Assembly: GCF_002797755.1 (NCBI RefSeq)
Contig: NZ_PGFI01000011.1
Coordinates: 1,674,001-1,738,000 of the forward strand
Reading direction: 5' to 3'
Length of the DNA: 64,000 nucleotides
DNA from: Brevirhabdus pacifica
Lineage (GTDB): Bacteria > Pseudomonadota > Alphaproteobacteria > Rhodobacterales > Rhodobacteraceae
The position numbers and the translations under genes were made by a program. Shown piece after piece: positions 19,977-30,023 of the stretch. Below the pieces are notes generated by a model. The model had not been told where the DNA came from. It searched no databases and was given only the letters and a program-made list of their open reading frames with translations. Every line of letters begins with the position of its first letter. Position 1 is the stretch's first letter.

Positions 19977-20059
19977 GTCGAATTCTCGCTATTGATCTTG
20001 CGCGCCCGGGGGTTAATGATCCGTTGCAACGGCAATGCACCGGGCGCGATTGGATCCAA

Positions 20060-20704
20060 ATGCTTGTTTTCTGGAAACATTCCCTGGTCTACCTGGCCAC
20101 CCCCAAGACCGGGACCACCGCGATCCACGCCGCGCTGGACCCCCACGCCGACGCGGTGTTCCGCAATCCGCCGGGGCTGAAGCACTCACACCTCTACCGG
20201 TTCGAGACCTTCGTGCGCCCCCTGCTGGACCGGGTCGAGCCGCGCGCCTGGGAAACCGTCGCCGTGATGCGCGAACCCGCGTCCTGGATCGCAAGCTGGT
20301 ACCGGTATCGCCAGCGCGACGAGCTGTCGGGTCATCGCAATTCCACACGCGATATCCCCTATGCCCGCTTCATCGAGGAATACCTGTCCGACGCGCCCCC
20401 GCCGCGCAGCAACGTCGGCAGCCAGCATTTCTTCATGGATCTGAAGGGCGAGGTCGGGATCACCCACCTCTTTGCCTACGAGGCGCTGCACCTTCTGACC
20501 GAGTTCTTCGAGGAACGTCTGGGCGTGCCGGTCCGGCTGAAGCGGCAGAACGGCTCACCCCCCGCCCAGACGCCCCTGCCCCTGGAGTTGGAGGACCGCC
20601 TGCGCGCCCATCTGGAACGCGACTATGCGATCCACGACGCCCTGCGCACCGCAGGCGGGCGGTTGATGCTGGGCCCCGCAGAGGCCGGCGCCGAAGAAGA
20701 GTGA
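20060..20704 (+). CDS. Small sulfotransferase-like protein
   Basis: 214 residues. ATPKTGTTAIHAAL (about residues 12-25) matches the 5'-phosphosulfate-binding loop of PAPS-dependent sulfotransferases, and MREPASWIASWYR (about 72-84) has the Arg/Ser arrangement of the 3'-phosphate site. It is near the short end for the family. The upstream frame stays open to 18764 only as a shadow of recA; the ATG at 20060 is the first start giving the expected opening strand, though its ribosome site is weak. It is divergent from recA and convergent with cckA. The acceptor is unknown; sulfation of a surface glycan or small molecule is possible. Confidence 0.75.
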   Translation: MLVFWKHSLVYLATPKTGTTAIHAALDPHADAVFRNPPGLKHSHLYRFETFVRPLLDRVEPRAWETVAVMREPASWIASWYRYRQRDELSGHRNSTRDIPYARFIEEYLSDAPPPRSNVGSQHFFMDLKGEVGITHLFAYEALHLLTEFFEERLGVPVRLKRQNGSPPAQTPLPLELEDRLRAHLERDYAIHDALRTAGGRLMLGPAEAGAEEE

Positions 20705-20735
20705 CCCGGGCCGGCACAGGGGCCGGGCCTTCGCC

Positions 20736-22835
20736 TCAGCCCAACTGCTGCCCCACGGTGCGCGTCAGCTCTGCCAATGAGAAGGGTTTGGGGAGGAAGA
20801 CGCAGTTGGGGATCTGGCGCTGGTCGTCGGAAAAGGATTCCTCGGCATAGCCCGACACGAAGACCGTCCCCACCCCGGGCCGCTTTTCCAGCGCCTTGCG
20901 CACCCAGCTTGGCCCGTCCATCCCCGGCATGATCACGTCCGAGACGAAGAGATCCACCCGCAGGTCGTCATCCTCAAGCATGAAAAGCGCCTCCTCGGCA
21001 TTGGCAGCTTCCAGCACCGTATACCCGCGCAGCCGCAGCGCGTGGGAGGCGAAGGCGCGCACGGGTGCCTCATCCTCGACCAGCAGCACGACGCCGTCGG
21101 CCGAGGGCGCCTGTTCGATCCGCCGCCCGTCAGCGGCTGTCGGGCCGCCGGCCTCCGGCCCGGCGCTGCGGGCGGCCCGGGCCTCCTCGGCCGAGGCGGC
21201 CGGCAGGTAGATCGAGAAGGTCGTGCCACGGCCTACGACGCTGTCGGCAAAGATGAAGCCGCCCGTCTGCTTGACGATACCGTAGGCCGTCGACAGGCCC
21301 AGCCCCGTTCCCTCGCGCGATTTCTTGGTGGTGTAGAACGGCTCGAATATCTTTTGCAGGCGGTCGGCGGGGATGCCTGAGCCGGTATCCGTCACCGTCA
21401 CCCGCACGTAGTCCCCGGGCGGGATCTTGGCGCGGTCCCGCTCCTCGGGGCTGCGGAGGGACAGGTTCGCGGTGGCGACGGTGATCTCGCCGCCAGTATC
21501 GCGCATGGCGTCGCGGGCGTTGACCACCAGGTTCATGATGACCTGCTCCAGTTGCCGCCGGTCGGCGCGGATGGCCCGCAGGCCCGGGTCGTGCTGCAAC
21601 GACAGGACCGTCTTCTCGCCCACCAGCCGGTTCAGCAGGTGGGTCAGGTCATCCAGCAGGTCGCGCAGGTCCAGCACCTGCGGCCGCAGGTTCTGCTTGC
21701 GCGAAAACGCCAGAAGCTGCCCCACCAAGCTGGCGGCCCGGTTGGCGTTCTGGGCGATCTGCTGAAGGTCGCCATAATCCGGATCGCCGATGTCATGGCG
21801 CAGCAACAACAAGTCGCAATATCCTGAAATCGCTGTCAGAAGATTGTTGAAGTCATGGGCGACGCCGCCCGCGAGCTGGCCGATCGCCTGCATCTTCTGG
21901 GACTGGACGAACTGCGCCTCGAGGGTCTTGAGCTCTGTCGCGTCGTTCAGCACGGCGGCGACCACGACCTCGTCCCCCTCGTCCACCGCAATGAGCGAAA
22001 CCTGAAGGTAGGTCTCCCGCTCCGGGCGGCGGGCGCGCACGACCTCGGTGCTGCTGGCACCCTGCCCTTTGGCGGCGGCCTCCAGCCAGTCAGCAACCGG
22101 TCGGCCCAACCCCTCGACCAGGTCCGACAGGCGCAGCCCCCCGACGCCTTCGTGGCACCCCAGCAAAGAGGCCGCGCGGGGGTTCATCCGCATCACCTGC
22201 CCGTTGGCCGCTATCTTCACATAGGCGATGTGCAGGCTTTCAAGGATGTCCCAATTGTCGCCGGGATTGGGCGGGCCGGAAAACTCGGCGACCTCGGCCC
22301 CGGGCGCGCCGGGACAGTCCAGCCGCCACAGCAGGCGCGCGCCCGACAGGTGCCGCACCGAAAGCCGCGCCGGACGACCCCGAAAGTGCAGATCCTCCTG
22401 CCCGGAGCCGCGGCTGCCGGCCCTTGCCCGCAGGCGGAAAAGCACCGCCGCACGATCCTCCACCCCGTCGCGCAGCAGGTCGGACAGGGTGGCGCCATCG
22501 GCTTCACCGAAAAGGCGGCGCGCCTCCGCATTCAGAAGGGCCACGTTCCCTTCGGCATCACTGATGACACAGGCCCCGGGGTCCGCGTCGATCGGCGTGG
22601 CGTCGATCACGTCGTCCACGTCCCCGACCCGGGGCGCCGCCGTGAGGACCAGGCGCAGCACGAAGGCCAGGATCGCCAGCACCATCGCCGCCGAGATCAA
22701 CATCTGCGCCGGCCCCCCCGACAGCAGATGCGCCCCGGCCAGCAGGGCAATCGAGGCCGCCAGCAGTCCCCACAACCGCCGGTCAAGCCGGTGGGCCAGG
22801 TCGTGCAGAAACGCATGGGCAGGCCATCGGGACAC
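20736..22835 (-). CDS. cckA: Hybrid sensor histidine kinase CckA
   Basis: 699 residues. Two membrane helices lie near the N-terminus (about 25-65), then PAS-like sensory regions, a HisKA domain with GGVAHDFNNLL (phospho-acceptor His about 327), an ATPase domain (NLVVNARDAM, DTGSGIP, GTGLGLST) and a C-terminal receiver with its Asp in SDVIMPGMDG (about 633). The order and the FVQSQKMQAIGQLAGGVAHD stretch identify CckA, which feeds phosphate through ChpT to CtrA. The GTG at 22835 has GAGAGG upstream; the open frame reaches another GTG at 22877 without one. A CtrA box lies just upstream. Confidence 0.93.
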   Translation of the reverse strand: MSRWPAHAFLHDLAHRLDRRLWGLLAASIALLAGAHLLSGGPAQMLISAAMVLAILAFVLRLVLTAAPRVGDVDDVIDATPIDADPGACVISDAEGNVALLNAEARRLFGEADGATLSDLLRDGVEDRAAVLFRLRARAGSRGSGQEDLHFRGRPARLSVRHLSGARLLWRLDCPGAPGAEVAEFSGPPNPGDNWDILESLHIAYVKIAANGQVMRMNPRAASLLGCHEGVGGLRLSDLVEGLGRPVADWLEAAAKGQGASSTEVVRARRPERETYLQVSLIAVDEGDEVVVAAVLNDATELKTLEAQFVQSQKMQAIGQLAGGVAHDFNNLLTAISGYCDLLLLRHDIGDPDYGDLQQIAQNANRAASLVGQLLAFSRKQNLRPQVLDLRDLLDDLTHLLNRLVGEKTVLSLQHDPGLRAIRADRRQLEQVIMNLVVNARDAMRDTGGEITVATANLSLRSPEERDRAKIPPGDYVRVTVTDTGSGIPADRLQKIFEPFYTTKKSREGTGLGLSTAYGIVKQTGGFIFADSVVGRGTTFSIYLPAASAEEARAARSAGPEAGGPTAADGRRIEQAPSADGVVLLVEDEAPVRAFASHALRLRGYTVLEAANAEEALFMLEDDDLRVDLFVSDVIMPGMDGPSWVRKALEKRPGVGTVFVSGYAEESFSDDQRQIPNCVFLPKPFSLAELTRTVGQQLG

Positions 22836-22893
22836 GGGACGCGCCTCTCGTGAGGGGATGAGCGTCGAACTCCGCACGAGTGTCGCCCAGGAA

Positions 22894-22912
22894 GGTTAAC
22901 GCAAAATTAACC
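22894..22912 (-). promoter_or_regulatory. CtrA-binding site in front of cckA
   Basis: TTAA-CGCAAAA-TTAAC, a perfect match to the TTAA-N7-TTAAC consensus, inside the inverted repeat GGTTAA-N7-TTAACC. TTAA is very rare in this GC-rich window. It lies 17-60 bases before the cckA start, depending on which GTG is used. Confidence 0.75.
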
Positions 22913-22987
22913 GAATTTGGCCGCCCTGTCAGCGATCCCGGGAAGAGGGTTGCAACGCAACATCAAGATTGCGCGTCAACTAAATGA

Positions 22988-24205
22988 TTAAGATTGTCTT
23001 TCAAGGATAGCGACAAAGAACCCGTCGCCCCCCTCCAGCGGCGAGAAGCGTCGTCCCCCCGTCTGTCGGAAGCGGCCATCGCGGGAGAGGAAGGCGGCGA
23101 CCGCCTCCTCGTTCTCGGCGCGCAACAGCGAACAGGTCGCATAGGCCAGCGTGCCGCCCTTGCGTGTCAGCGCCGCGGCCCTGTCCAGGATCTCGCCCTG
23201 GATCTGGCGCAGCGCGTCCAGACGCGCGGGCGTCAGGGCCCACTTGCCCTCGGGCGAGCGGCGCCAGGCGCCGCTGCCGGAACAGGGCGCGTCGCAGAGG
23301 ACCAGATCAAAGTCGCCTTCGGGCGGCGCGGCGGGCCCCCAGGTCCCGGCGATGGGCACGCCCGCGCGCTCGGCTCGGGGGGCGAGATCGGCCATCCGGC
23401 CCGGATCCGCGTCATGGACGTGAAACTCGGCCCGTGCCCGGCCGGCCATGGCCAGGGTCTTGCCGCCGCCCCCGGCGCAATAGTCCAGCACCCGCATCCC
23501 CGGATCGAGGGGCAGCAGATCGACCACCGCCTGCGAGGCCGGATCCTGCATCTCGATCAACCCGTCGCGCAGCGGCGCCTTGGCCGCCAGCCCGCGCGGA
23601 AAGCCATCGACGACCAGCGCCGAGGGCGAGAGGGGATGCGCCTGCGCGGTGATCCCCTCCTGCGCCAGGGCCGTGATGGCCTCCTCCCGACTGATCCGCG
23701 CCAGGTTGACCCTCAGCCCGACGGGCGAACGCTCGCGCAGGGTCAACAGAACCTCGTCGGCCCGATCGCCCATGTCGGCGTCAAGAATGGGAAGCATCCA
23801 GTCGGGGCAATCCAGGCGCTGGCCCCGCTCCATGGCGGGCGGATCGGCGATTGCAGCGGTCTCTTCGTCGCTCAGCGGCCCCAGGGCAAAGCGGTCGCCG
23901 GTGAAGAAGGCCGCCGGATCCTCGCCTGTCTGCACCAGATCGCCCAGCATCAGGCGGCGACCATCGGGGCGATGGTCGGCCCATTGACCCGCGTCCGGCG
24001 TCACGTCGGGGGCGGCCCCATGTGCCGCCGCACTGCGCCAGCGGCGCAGGACACCGAACACCAGGTCGCGGATCGCGGCGCGGTCCCCCGACCCGGCATA
24101 GCGGTTGGACCGCGCCCAGTTGGTCAGCGCCCGTTCCGCAGGCTCGCCCCCCGCGACCCGGTCCAGGATCGCGGCGGCCGAGGCCACCCGCGCGGCCGGG
24201 GTCAT
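22988..24205 (-). CDS. RsmB/NOP-family RNA (cytosine-5) methyltransferase
   Basis: 405 residues. The C-terminal Rossmann domain has the SAM loop LDYCAGGGGKTLAMA, then DAPCSGSGAWRR and YATCSLL, whose two cysteines serve as release and catalytic nucleophile in this family. The N-terminal half is an RsmB-like helical RNA-binding domain. It methylates C5 of a cytosine in RNA, probably 16S rRNA. The start at 24205 is 57 bases after the guaB stop on the same strand, so it may be co-transcribed with guaB. Confidence 0.9.
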   Translation of the reverse strand: MTPAARVASAAAILDRVAGGEPAERALTNWARSNRYAGSGDRAAIRDLVFGVLRRWRSAAAHGAAPDVTPDAGQWADHRPDGRRLMLGDLVQTGEDPAAFFTGDRFALGPLSDEETAAIADPPAMERGQRLDCPDWMLPILDADMGDRADEVLLTLRERSPVGLRVNLARISREEAITALAQEGITAQAHPLSPSALVVDGFPRGLAAKAPLRDGLIEMQDPASQAVVDLLPLDPGMRVLDYCAGGGGKTLAMAGRARAEFHVHDADPGRMADLAPRAERAGVPIAGTWGPAAPPEGDFDLVLCDAPCSGSGAWRRSPEGKWALTPARLDALRQIQGEILDRAAALTRKGGTLAYATCSLLRAENEEAVAAFLSRDGRFRQTGGRRFSPLEGGDGFFVAILERQS

Positions 24206-24262
24206 CGGCGCGCCGCCAGGGCCGGAACGGCCATCAAGGGGACCCCGCCCGCCGTCACCGGA

Positions 24263-25897
<1,635 letters not shown>

Positions 25898-25906
25898 TCA
25901 GTTCCG

Positions 25907-25918
25907 AAATCCGGATTT
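25907..25918. promoter_or_regulatory. Palindrome 2 upstream of the TRAP operon
   Basis: AAATCCGGATTT, a perfect 12-base palindrome about 90 bases before the dctP-type start and about 190 from guaB. No regulator gene adjoins the TRAP operon upstream, so the factor is unknown. Confidence 0.4.
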
Positions 25919-26007
25919 TGTCCCCCGAGGCTGCCCTTTTGGGTTGGACCCGCCCGCGCCCTTTGGCTAGGCTCCCCCTCAGGTTGAAAACACCAAGGGA
26001 GAGAAAC

Positions 26008-27024
26008 ATGAAACACATTGTCGGAAAGGCGGTAATCGCTGCCGTGATCGCGTCCTTCGCCGTCGAGGCGGGCGCGACCGAGTGGAACGTCTCGGTCTGG
26101 GGCAAGCGCCGCGCCTTCACCGAGGGCATCGAGAAGCTGGCCGAGCTGGTCGAAGAGAAGACCAACGGCGAGTTCACCATGAACGTCAGCTACGGCGGCC
26201 TCAGCAAGAACCGCGAGAACCTCGACGGCATTTCCATCGGTGCCTTCGAGATGGCCCAGTTCTGCGCCGGCTACCACCGCGACAAGAACCCCTCGATCAC
26301 CGTTCTGGAACTGCCCTTCCTGGGCGTGAAGAACCTCGAGCAGGAAGTCGCCGTCAGCAATGCCGTCTACAGCCACCCCGCGGTGGAAAAGGATCTGGCC
26401 CGCTGGAACGCCAAGCTGCTGATGCCCTCGCCCATGCCGCAGTACAACATCGTCGGCACCGGCGAGCCGCGTGACACGCTCGAGAAGTTCGACGGCATGC
26501 GCGTTCGCGCCACCGGCGGCATCGGCCAGGCCTTCGAGGCCGTCGGCGCCGTGCCGACCTCGGTCACCGCGACCGAGGCCTACAACTCGATGGAATCGGG
26601 CGTGGTCGACACCGTGGCCTTCGCCCAGCACGCGCACCTCAGCTACCGCACCATCGACATCGCCGACTGGTGGACCGAGGACCTGAACCCCGGCACCGTC
26701 AACTGCCCCGTCGTGGTCAACATCGACGCCTACAACGACCTGCCCGACGACCAGCGCAAGGCGCTGGACGAGAGCGTGCCCGAGGCGATCGACTTCTACG
26801 TCGCGAACTACGGCAAGCTGCTGGAGAAGTGGGATGCCATCCTGAAAGAGAAGGACGTCAAGCGCGTCTCGTTCTCCGACGATGAGATCGCCAAGTTCCG
26901 CAAGACCGCGGCCGACCCGATCCGCGAGCAGTGGATCACCGATATGACGGCCCAGGGCCTTCCCGCCCAGGAACTTTACGACCTGGTCCAGAAGACGCTG
27001 GAAGAGCAGTCCAAGACCAACTAA
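26008..27024 (+). CDS. TRAP transporter substrate-binding protein (DctP family)
   Basis: Periplasmic binding protein of 338 residues. The signal peptide ends near residue 23 (VEAGA-TEWN). The DctP fold is shown by the AELVEEKTNGEF helix, a linker with RVRATGGIGQAFEAVGAVPTSV (ligand-contacting Arg region) and NSMESGVVDT. It delivers an organic acid to the DctQM membrane pair. AAGGGAGAG lies before the ATG at 26008; the open frame back to 25750 is non-coding leader. The ligand is not predictable. Confidence 0.93.
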   Translation: MKHIVGKAVIAAVIASFAVEAGATEWNVSVWGKRRAFTEGIEKLAELVEEKTNGEFTMNVSYGGLSKNRENLDGISIGAFEMAQFCAGYHRDKNPSITVLELPFLGVKNLEQEVAVSNAVYSHPAVEKDLARWNAKLLMPSPMPQYNIVGTGEPRDTLEKFDGMRVRATGGIGQAFEAVGAVPTSVTATEAYNSMESGVVDTVAFAQHAHLSYRTIDIADWWTEDLNPGTVNCPVVVNIDAYNDLPDDQRKALDESVPEAIDFYVANYGKLLEKWDAILKEKDVKRVSFSDDEIAKFRKTAADPIREQWITDMTAQGLPAQELYDLVQKTLEEQSKTN

Positions 27025-27043
27025 GCGCCGTCAGGGAACTCTG

Positions 27044-27069
27044 CTGGCCCCGGCATCGTCCGGGGCCAG
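27044..27069 (+). other. Intercistronic stem-loop between TRAP dctP and dctQ
   Basis: CTGGCCCCGG-N6-CCGGGGCCAG, a perfect 10-bp stem in the 67-base gap, without a T-run. It is likely to protect the binding-protein message or attenuate transcription into the membrane genes. Confidence 0.6.
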
Positions 27070-27091
27070 ACCAATTTCGGGGACACCTCTC

Positions 27092-27721
27092 ATGTCAACT
27101 TCATCCGTGCTGGAGGACGGCTCGACGCTATCGCGCCTCGACCGCCTGTGGTTCCGCTTCGAAAGCATGTTGAACCTGCTGTCGGGCATCGTGATCTTCG
27201 CGCTGGTCGGCCTGGCGGTCTACAACGTGCTGGCGCGCAAGTTCTTCAACGCACCCGTGCCCGGCTATGTCGACTGGACCGAGCAGTTCATGGCGACTTT
27301 CGCCTTTCTGGGCCTGGCCTATTGCCAGCGCGAGGGCGGGCACATCCGCATGGACATCCTGATCGGCCAGCTCAAGGGCCGGCTTCTGTGGACCGCCGAG
27401 GCCCTGTCGACCATCACCATGTTGGTGATCGTCACCGCGCTGATGTACGGCGCCTATTTCCATTTCGAACGCAGCTTCGACTGGGGCTCGCCGATGTGGT
27501 CGCGCGACAGCTCGATCGACGTGGCGCTGCCGCTCTGGCCGGCCAAGTTCCTGATCCCCTTCTCGATGGGTGTGCTGTGGCTGCGCCTTGCGCTGCAGCT
27601 TTGGGGATACCTGCGCGCCTGGGCCGAGAACACCGCCACACCCGTGGCCGTCCCGCTGATCGAAAGCGCGGCCGAGATCGCCAATAAAGAAGCTCACACC
27701 GTGGAGGGTGCCGATGAATGA
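27092..27721 (+). CDS. TRAP transporter small permease (DctQ family)
   Basis: 209 residues with four membrane segments (about 28-50, 66-84, 105-126, 151-172), the DctQ topology. AYCQREGGHIRMDIL after the second segment is the conserved DctQ motif. The C-terminal tail is hydrophilic and overlaps the start of the large permease by 8 bases. GGGGA precedes the ATG at a slightly long distance. Confidence 0.9.
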   Translation: MSTSSVLEDGSTLSRLDRLWFRFESMLNLLSGIVIFALVGLAVYNVLARKFFNAPVPGYVDWTEQFMATFAFLGLAYCQREGGHIRMDILIGQLKGRLLWTAEALSTITMLVIVTALMYGAYFHFERSFDWGSPMWSRDSSIDVALPLWPAKFLIPFSMGVLWLRLALQLWGYLRAWAENTATPVAVPLIESAAEIANKEAHTVEGADE

Positions 27722-29135
27722 TCTCATCGACATGAAGGCGCTGCTGGACGGTGTCGATGTATTCAACATGTCGCTCTGGCTGACCGGCGCGCTGCTGGTG
27801 CTTGTGCTGATCGGCGTGCGGGTGGCTTTTGCCACGGCGCTGATCGGCTTTCTGGGCCTGTGCCTGTTCTTCATGCAGAAACAGGGCTTCGACAAAGGTC
27901 TGATCACGGCCATGAAGCTGGCCGGCCAGGTTCCGCATTCCAAATCCACGACCTACTCGCTCAGCCTGATTCCGACCTTCATCCTGATCGGCTACCTGGC
28001 CTATTACGCAGGCCTGACCGGCTATCTGTTCGAGGCCGCAAAACGCTGGGTTGGCTGGATGCCCGGCGGCCTGGGTGTGGCCACCGTCTTTGCCACCGCG
28101 GGCTTTGCCGCCGTCTCGGGCGCTTCGGTCGCGACCTCGGCCGTCTTTGCCCGCATCGCCATCCCCGAGATGCTGAAGCTGGGCTATGACAAGGCCTTTG
28201 CCGCCGGTGTGGTGGCGGCGGGGGGCACGCTGGCCTCGCTGATCCCGCCATCGGCCATCCTGGTGATCTACGCCATCATCGTCGAGCAGTCGGTGGGCGC
28301 GCTGCTGCTCGCCGGCTTCCTGCCGGGCCTCGTCTCGGCGCTGATCTATGCCGGTCTGATCGTGGGCCTGGCGAAGTGGAAGAAGACCCTAGGCCCGCCG
28401 GTGGGCGGCTTCACCTGGAAACAGCGTTTTGCCTCGCTGCCCGGCGCCTCGCCGATCTTCGTGGTGGTCTTCATCATCATCTACTCGATCTACTTCGGCT
28501 GGGCGACGCCCACCGAGGCCGGGGCGCTCGGGGCCTTCGTGGTGCTGGGCATGGCCCTGTGGCGCGGCATGCGCTGGGGGCAGCTGCGCGGCGCGCTGAT
28601 GGAGGCGGCCAAGCTGACGGTGATGATCTTCTCGATGATCTGGGGCGTGCTGATCTACGTGCGCTTCCTGGGCTTCGCGCGCCTGCCCGACGCCTTCGCG
28701 TCGTGGATCGCCAGCCTGGAACAGCCGGCGATGCTGACGCTTCTGGCAATCCTGGGGGCCTATGTGATCCTGGGCATGTTCATGGATGCGATCGGGATGC
28801 TGATCCTGACCCTGCCGGTCACCTTCCCCGCCGTCATCGCCCTGAACGGTGGCGAGGGTGTTCTGCGCGCCGACAGCGCGCTTGGCATGACTTCGCAGGA
28901 GGTGGCGATCTGGTTCGGCATCATTGTCGTCAAGATGGCCGAGCTGTGCCTGATCACGCCACCCATCGGCTTGAACTGTTTCGTCGTGGCCGGCGTCGCC
29001 CAGGACAGCAAGCTGCCGATCTCGGTCCAGGACGTGTTCCGGGGCGCCTCGCCCTTCTTCGTGGCCGACGTGGCGACGATCGGGGTGCTGATCGCCTTCC
29101 CGTCCATCGTGCTGTGGCTGCCAAGCCTGATGTGA
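27714..29135 (+). CDS. TRAP transporter large permease (DctM family)
   Basis: 473 residues with about a dozen membrane segments, the ion-coupled translocation subunit. Recognisable parts are SLIPTFILIGYLA, the helical-hairpin region FAAVSGASVATSAVFARIAIPEM, GGTLASLIPPSA and the mirrored C-terminal half with GMFMDAIGMLILTLP and ELCLITPPIGLNCFV. The ATG at 27714 has GGAGG 6 bases upstream and lies inside the dctQ end, so translation is coupled. A strong terminator follows at 29170. Confidence 0.94.
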   Translation: MNDLIDMKALLDGVDVFNMSLWLTGALLVLVLIGVRVAFATALIGFLGLCLFFMQKQGFDKGLITAMKLAGQVPHSKSTTYSLSLIPTFILIGYLAYYAGLTGYLFEAAKRWVGWMPGGLGVATVFATAGFAAVSGASVATSAVFARIAIPEMLKLGYDKAFAAGVVAAGGTLASLIPPSAILVIYAIIVEQSVGALLLAGFLPGLVSALIYAGLIVGLAKWKKTLGPPVGGFTWKQRFASLPGASPIFVVVFIIIYSIYFGWATPTEAGALGAFVVLGMALWRGMRWGQLRGALMEAAKLTVMIFSMIWGVLIYVRFLGFARLPDAFASWIASLEQPAMLTLLAILGAYVILGMFMDAIGMLILTLPVTFPAVIALNGGEGVLRADSALGMTSQEVAIWFGIIVVKMAELCLITPPIGLNCFVVAGVAQDSKLPISVQDVFRGASPFFVADVATIGVLIAFPSIVLWLPSLM

Positions 29136-29169
29136 CGCTCCCCTCGGACGGGACGATCTGAGAACCTAG

Positions 29170-29203
29170 GCCCGCCGCGTTCAATCGCGGCGGGCTTTTT
29201 CTT
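29170..29203 (+). terminator. Rho-independent terminator of the TRAP operon
   Basis: GCCCGCCGCG-N6-CGCGGCGGGC, a perfect 10-bp stem followed by TTTTTCTT, 34 bases past the permease stop. Confidence 0.92.
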
Positions 29204-29255
29204 GCTGCCGCCACGTCGCCTGCCTTCCCTCTTGCGCCAATTGGAAGTGAAAGCT

Positions 29256-29276
29256 ACATACCGACCGTCGGTCTGT
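29256..29276. promoter_or_regulatory. TetR operator of the RND efflux operon
   Basis: A 21-base palindrome with nine of ten pairs matched, core ACCGAC-C-GTCGGT and outer ACA/TGT, 15 bases before the tetR ATG. It overlaps a possible -10 (TACATA, 29255-29260) spaced 17 bases from a weak -35 (TTGCGC, 29232-29237), so binding would block initiation. Confidence 0.75.
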
Positions 29277-29291
29277 AAGCGGGATGACAGT

Positions 29292-30023
29292 ATGAGTGAC
29301 GAGCCCAGAGCGCGCCGCATGGCGCCCGACGACCGCCGCGAGGCGATCCTCGACGCCGCCCAGGCGCTTTTCATGGAGCGGGGCTGGGAGGCCGTGACCG
29401 TCGCCGACGTGTTGAAGGCCGCCGCCATTTCAAAGGGTGGCTTCTATCACCATTTCACCGCCAAGGATGACCTGCTGGCCGGGATCGTGACCCGCATGAC
29501 GGGCCAGGCCCTGGCCGCCGCTGAGGTTGTCCGCGCCGAAACCCGGGGCGACGCGCTGGCGCGGCTCAACGCCTTTCTTGCCGGGTCCATCCGCTGGAAG
29601 GCCGACAACGTGCGGGAAATGCGCCTTTTTGCCGAACTGCTGACCCGGCCCGGCAACGATCTTCTGCACCGCCGGATCTTCGACGCCACCGCCGGCGTGG
29701 TGGTGCCGGTGCTGGAGCGCCTGGTCGACGAGGGCGTGGCCGAGGGCACGTTCAACGTGGCCGACGCCCGTCTGACGGCCGAGGTCATCGTGCGCCTGGC
29801 TGAGGGGCGCCAGGAGGTGCTGAGCCAGGCCATGACGCTGGCGGCGGCGGGCAAGCTGGACCGCGGGGCCGAGGCGCTGGACGCGCGGATGCGCGCCGAA
29901 GGGGCGGTCTGCGACCGCCTTCTGGGCCTGCCGCCCGGCAGCGTGCTGTTGTCAAATACCAAGGATTATCGCCGCATGCTCGTCGGGCTGACGGCGGCGA
30001 CGGGACAAGGAACCAACCCATGA
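29292..30023 (+). CDS. TetR-family transcriptional regulator
   Basis: 243 residues. The N-terminal TetR DNA-binding domain spans about 18-64 (REAILDAAQALFMERG, then ISKGGFYHHFTAKDDLL with the recognition helix), followed by a helical ligand-binding domain. It probably represses itself and the following RND genes through the palindrome at 29256. The stop overlaps the adaptor start (ATGA). The ATG at 29292 is the only start downstream of that operator; its ribosome site is weak. Confidence 0.92.
   Translation: MSDEPRARRMAPDDRREAILDAAQALFMERGWEAVTVADVLKAAAISKGGFYHHFTAKDDLLAGIVTRMTGQALAAAEVVRAETRGDALARLNAFLAGSIRWKADNVREMRLFAELLTRPGNDLLHRRIFDATAGVVVPVLERLVDEGVAEGTFNVADARLTAEVIVRLAEGRQEVLSQAMTLAAAGKLDRGAEALDARMRAEGAVCDRLLGLPPGSVLLSNTKDYRRMLVGLTAATGQGTNP

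Noticed and set aside
18764-20059. Long N-terminal extension of the sulfotransferase
   Set aside because: This part is antisense to recA; only the region from 20060 shows sulfotransferase motifs.
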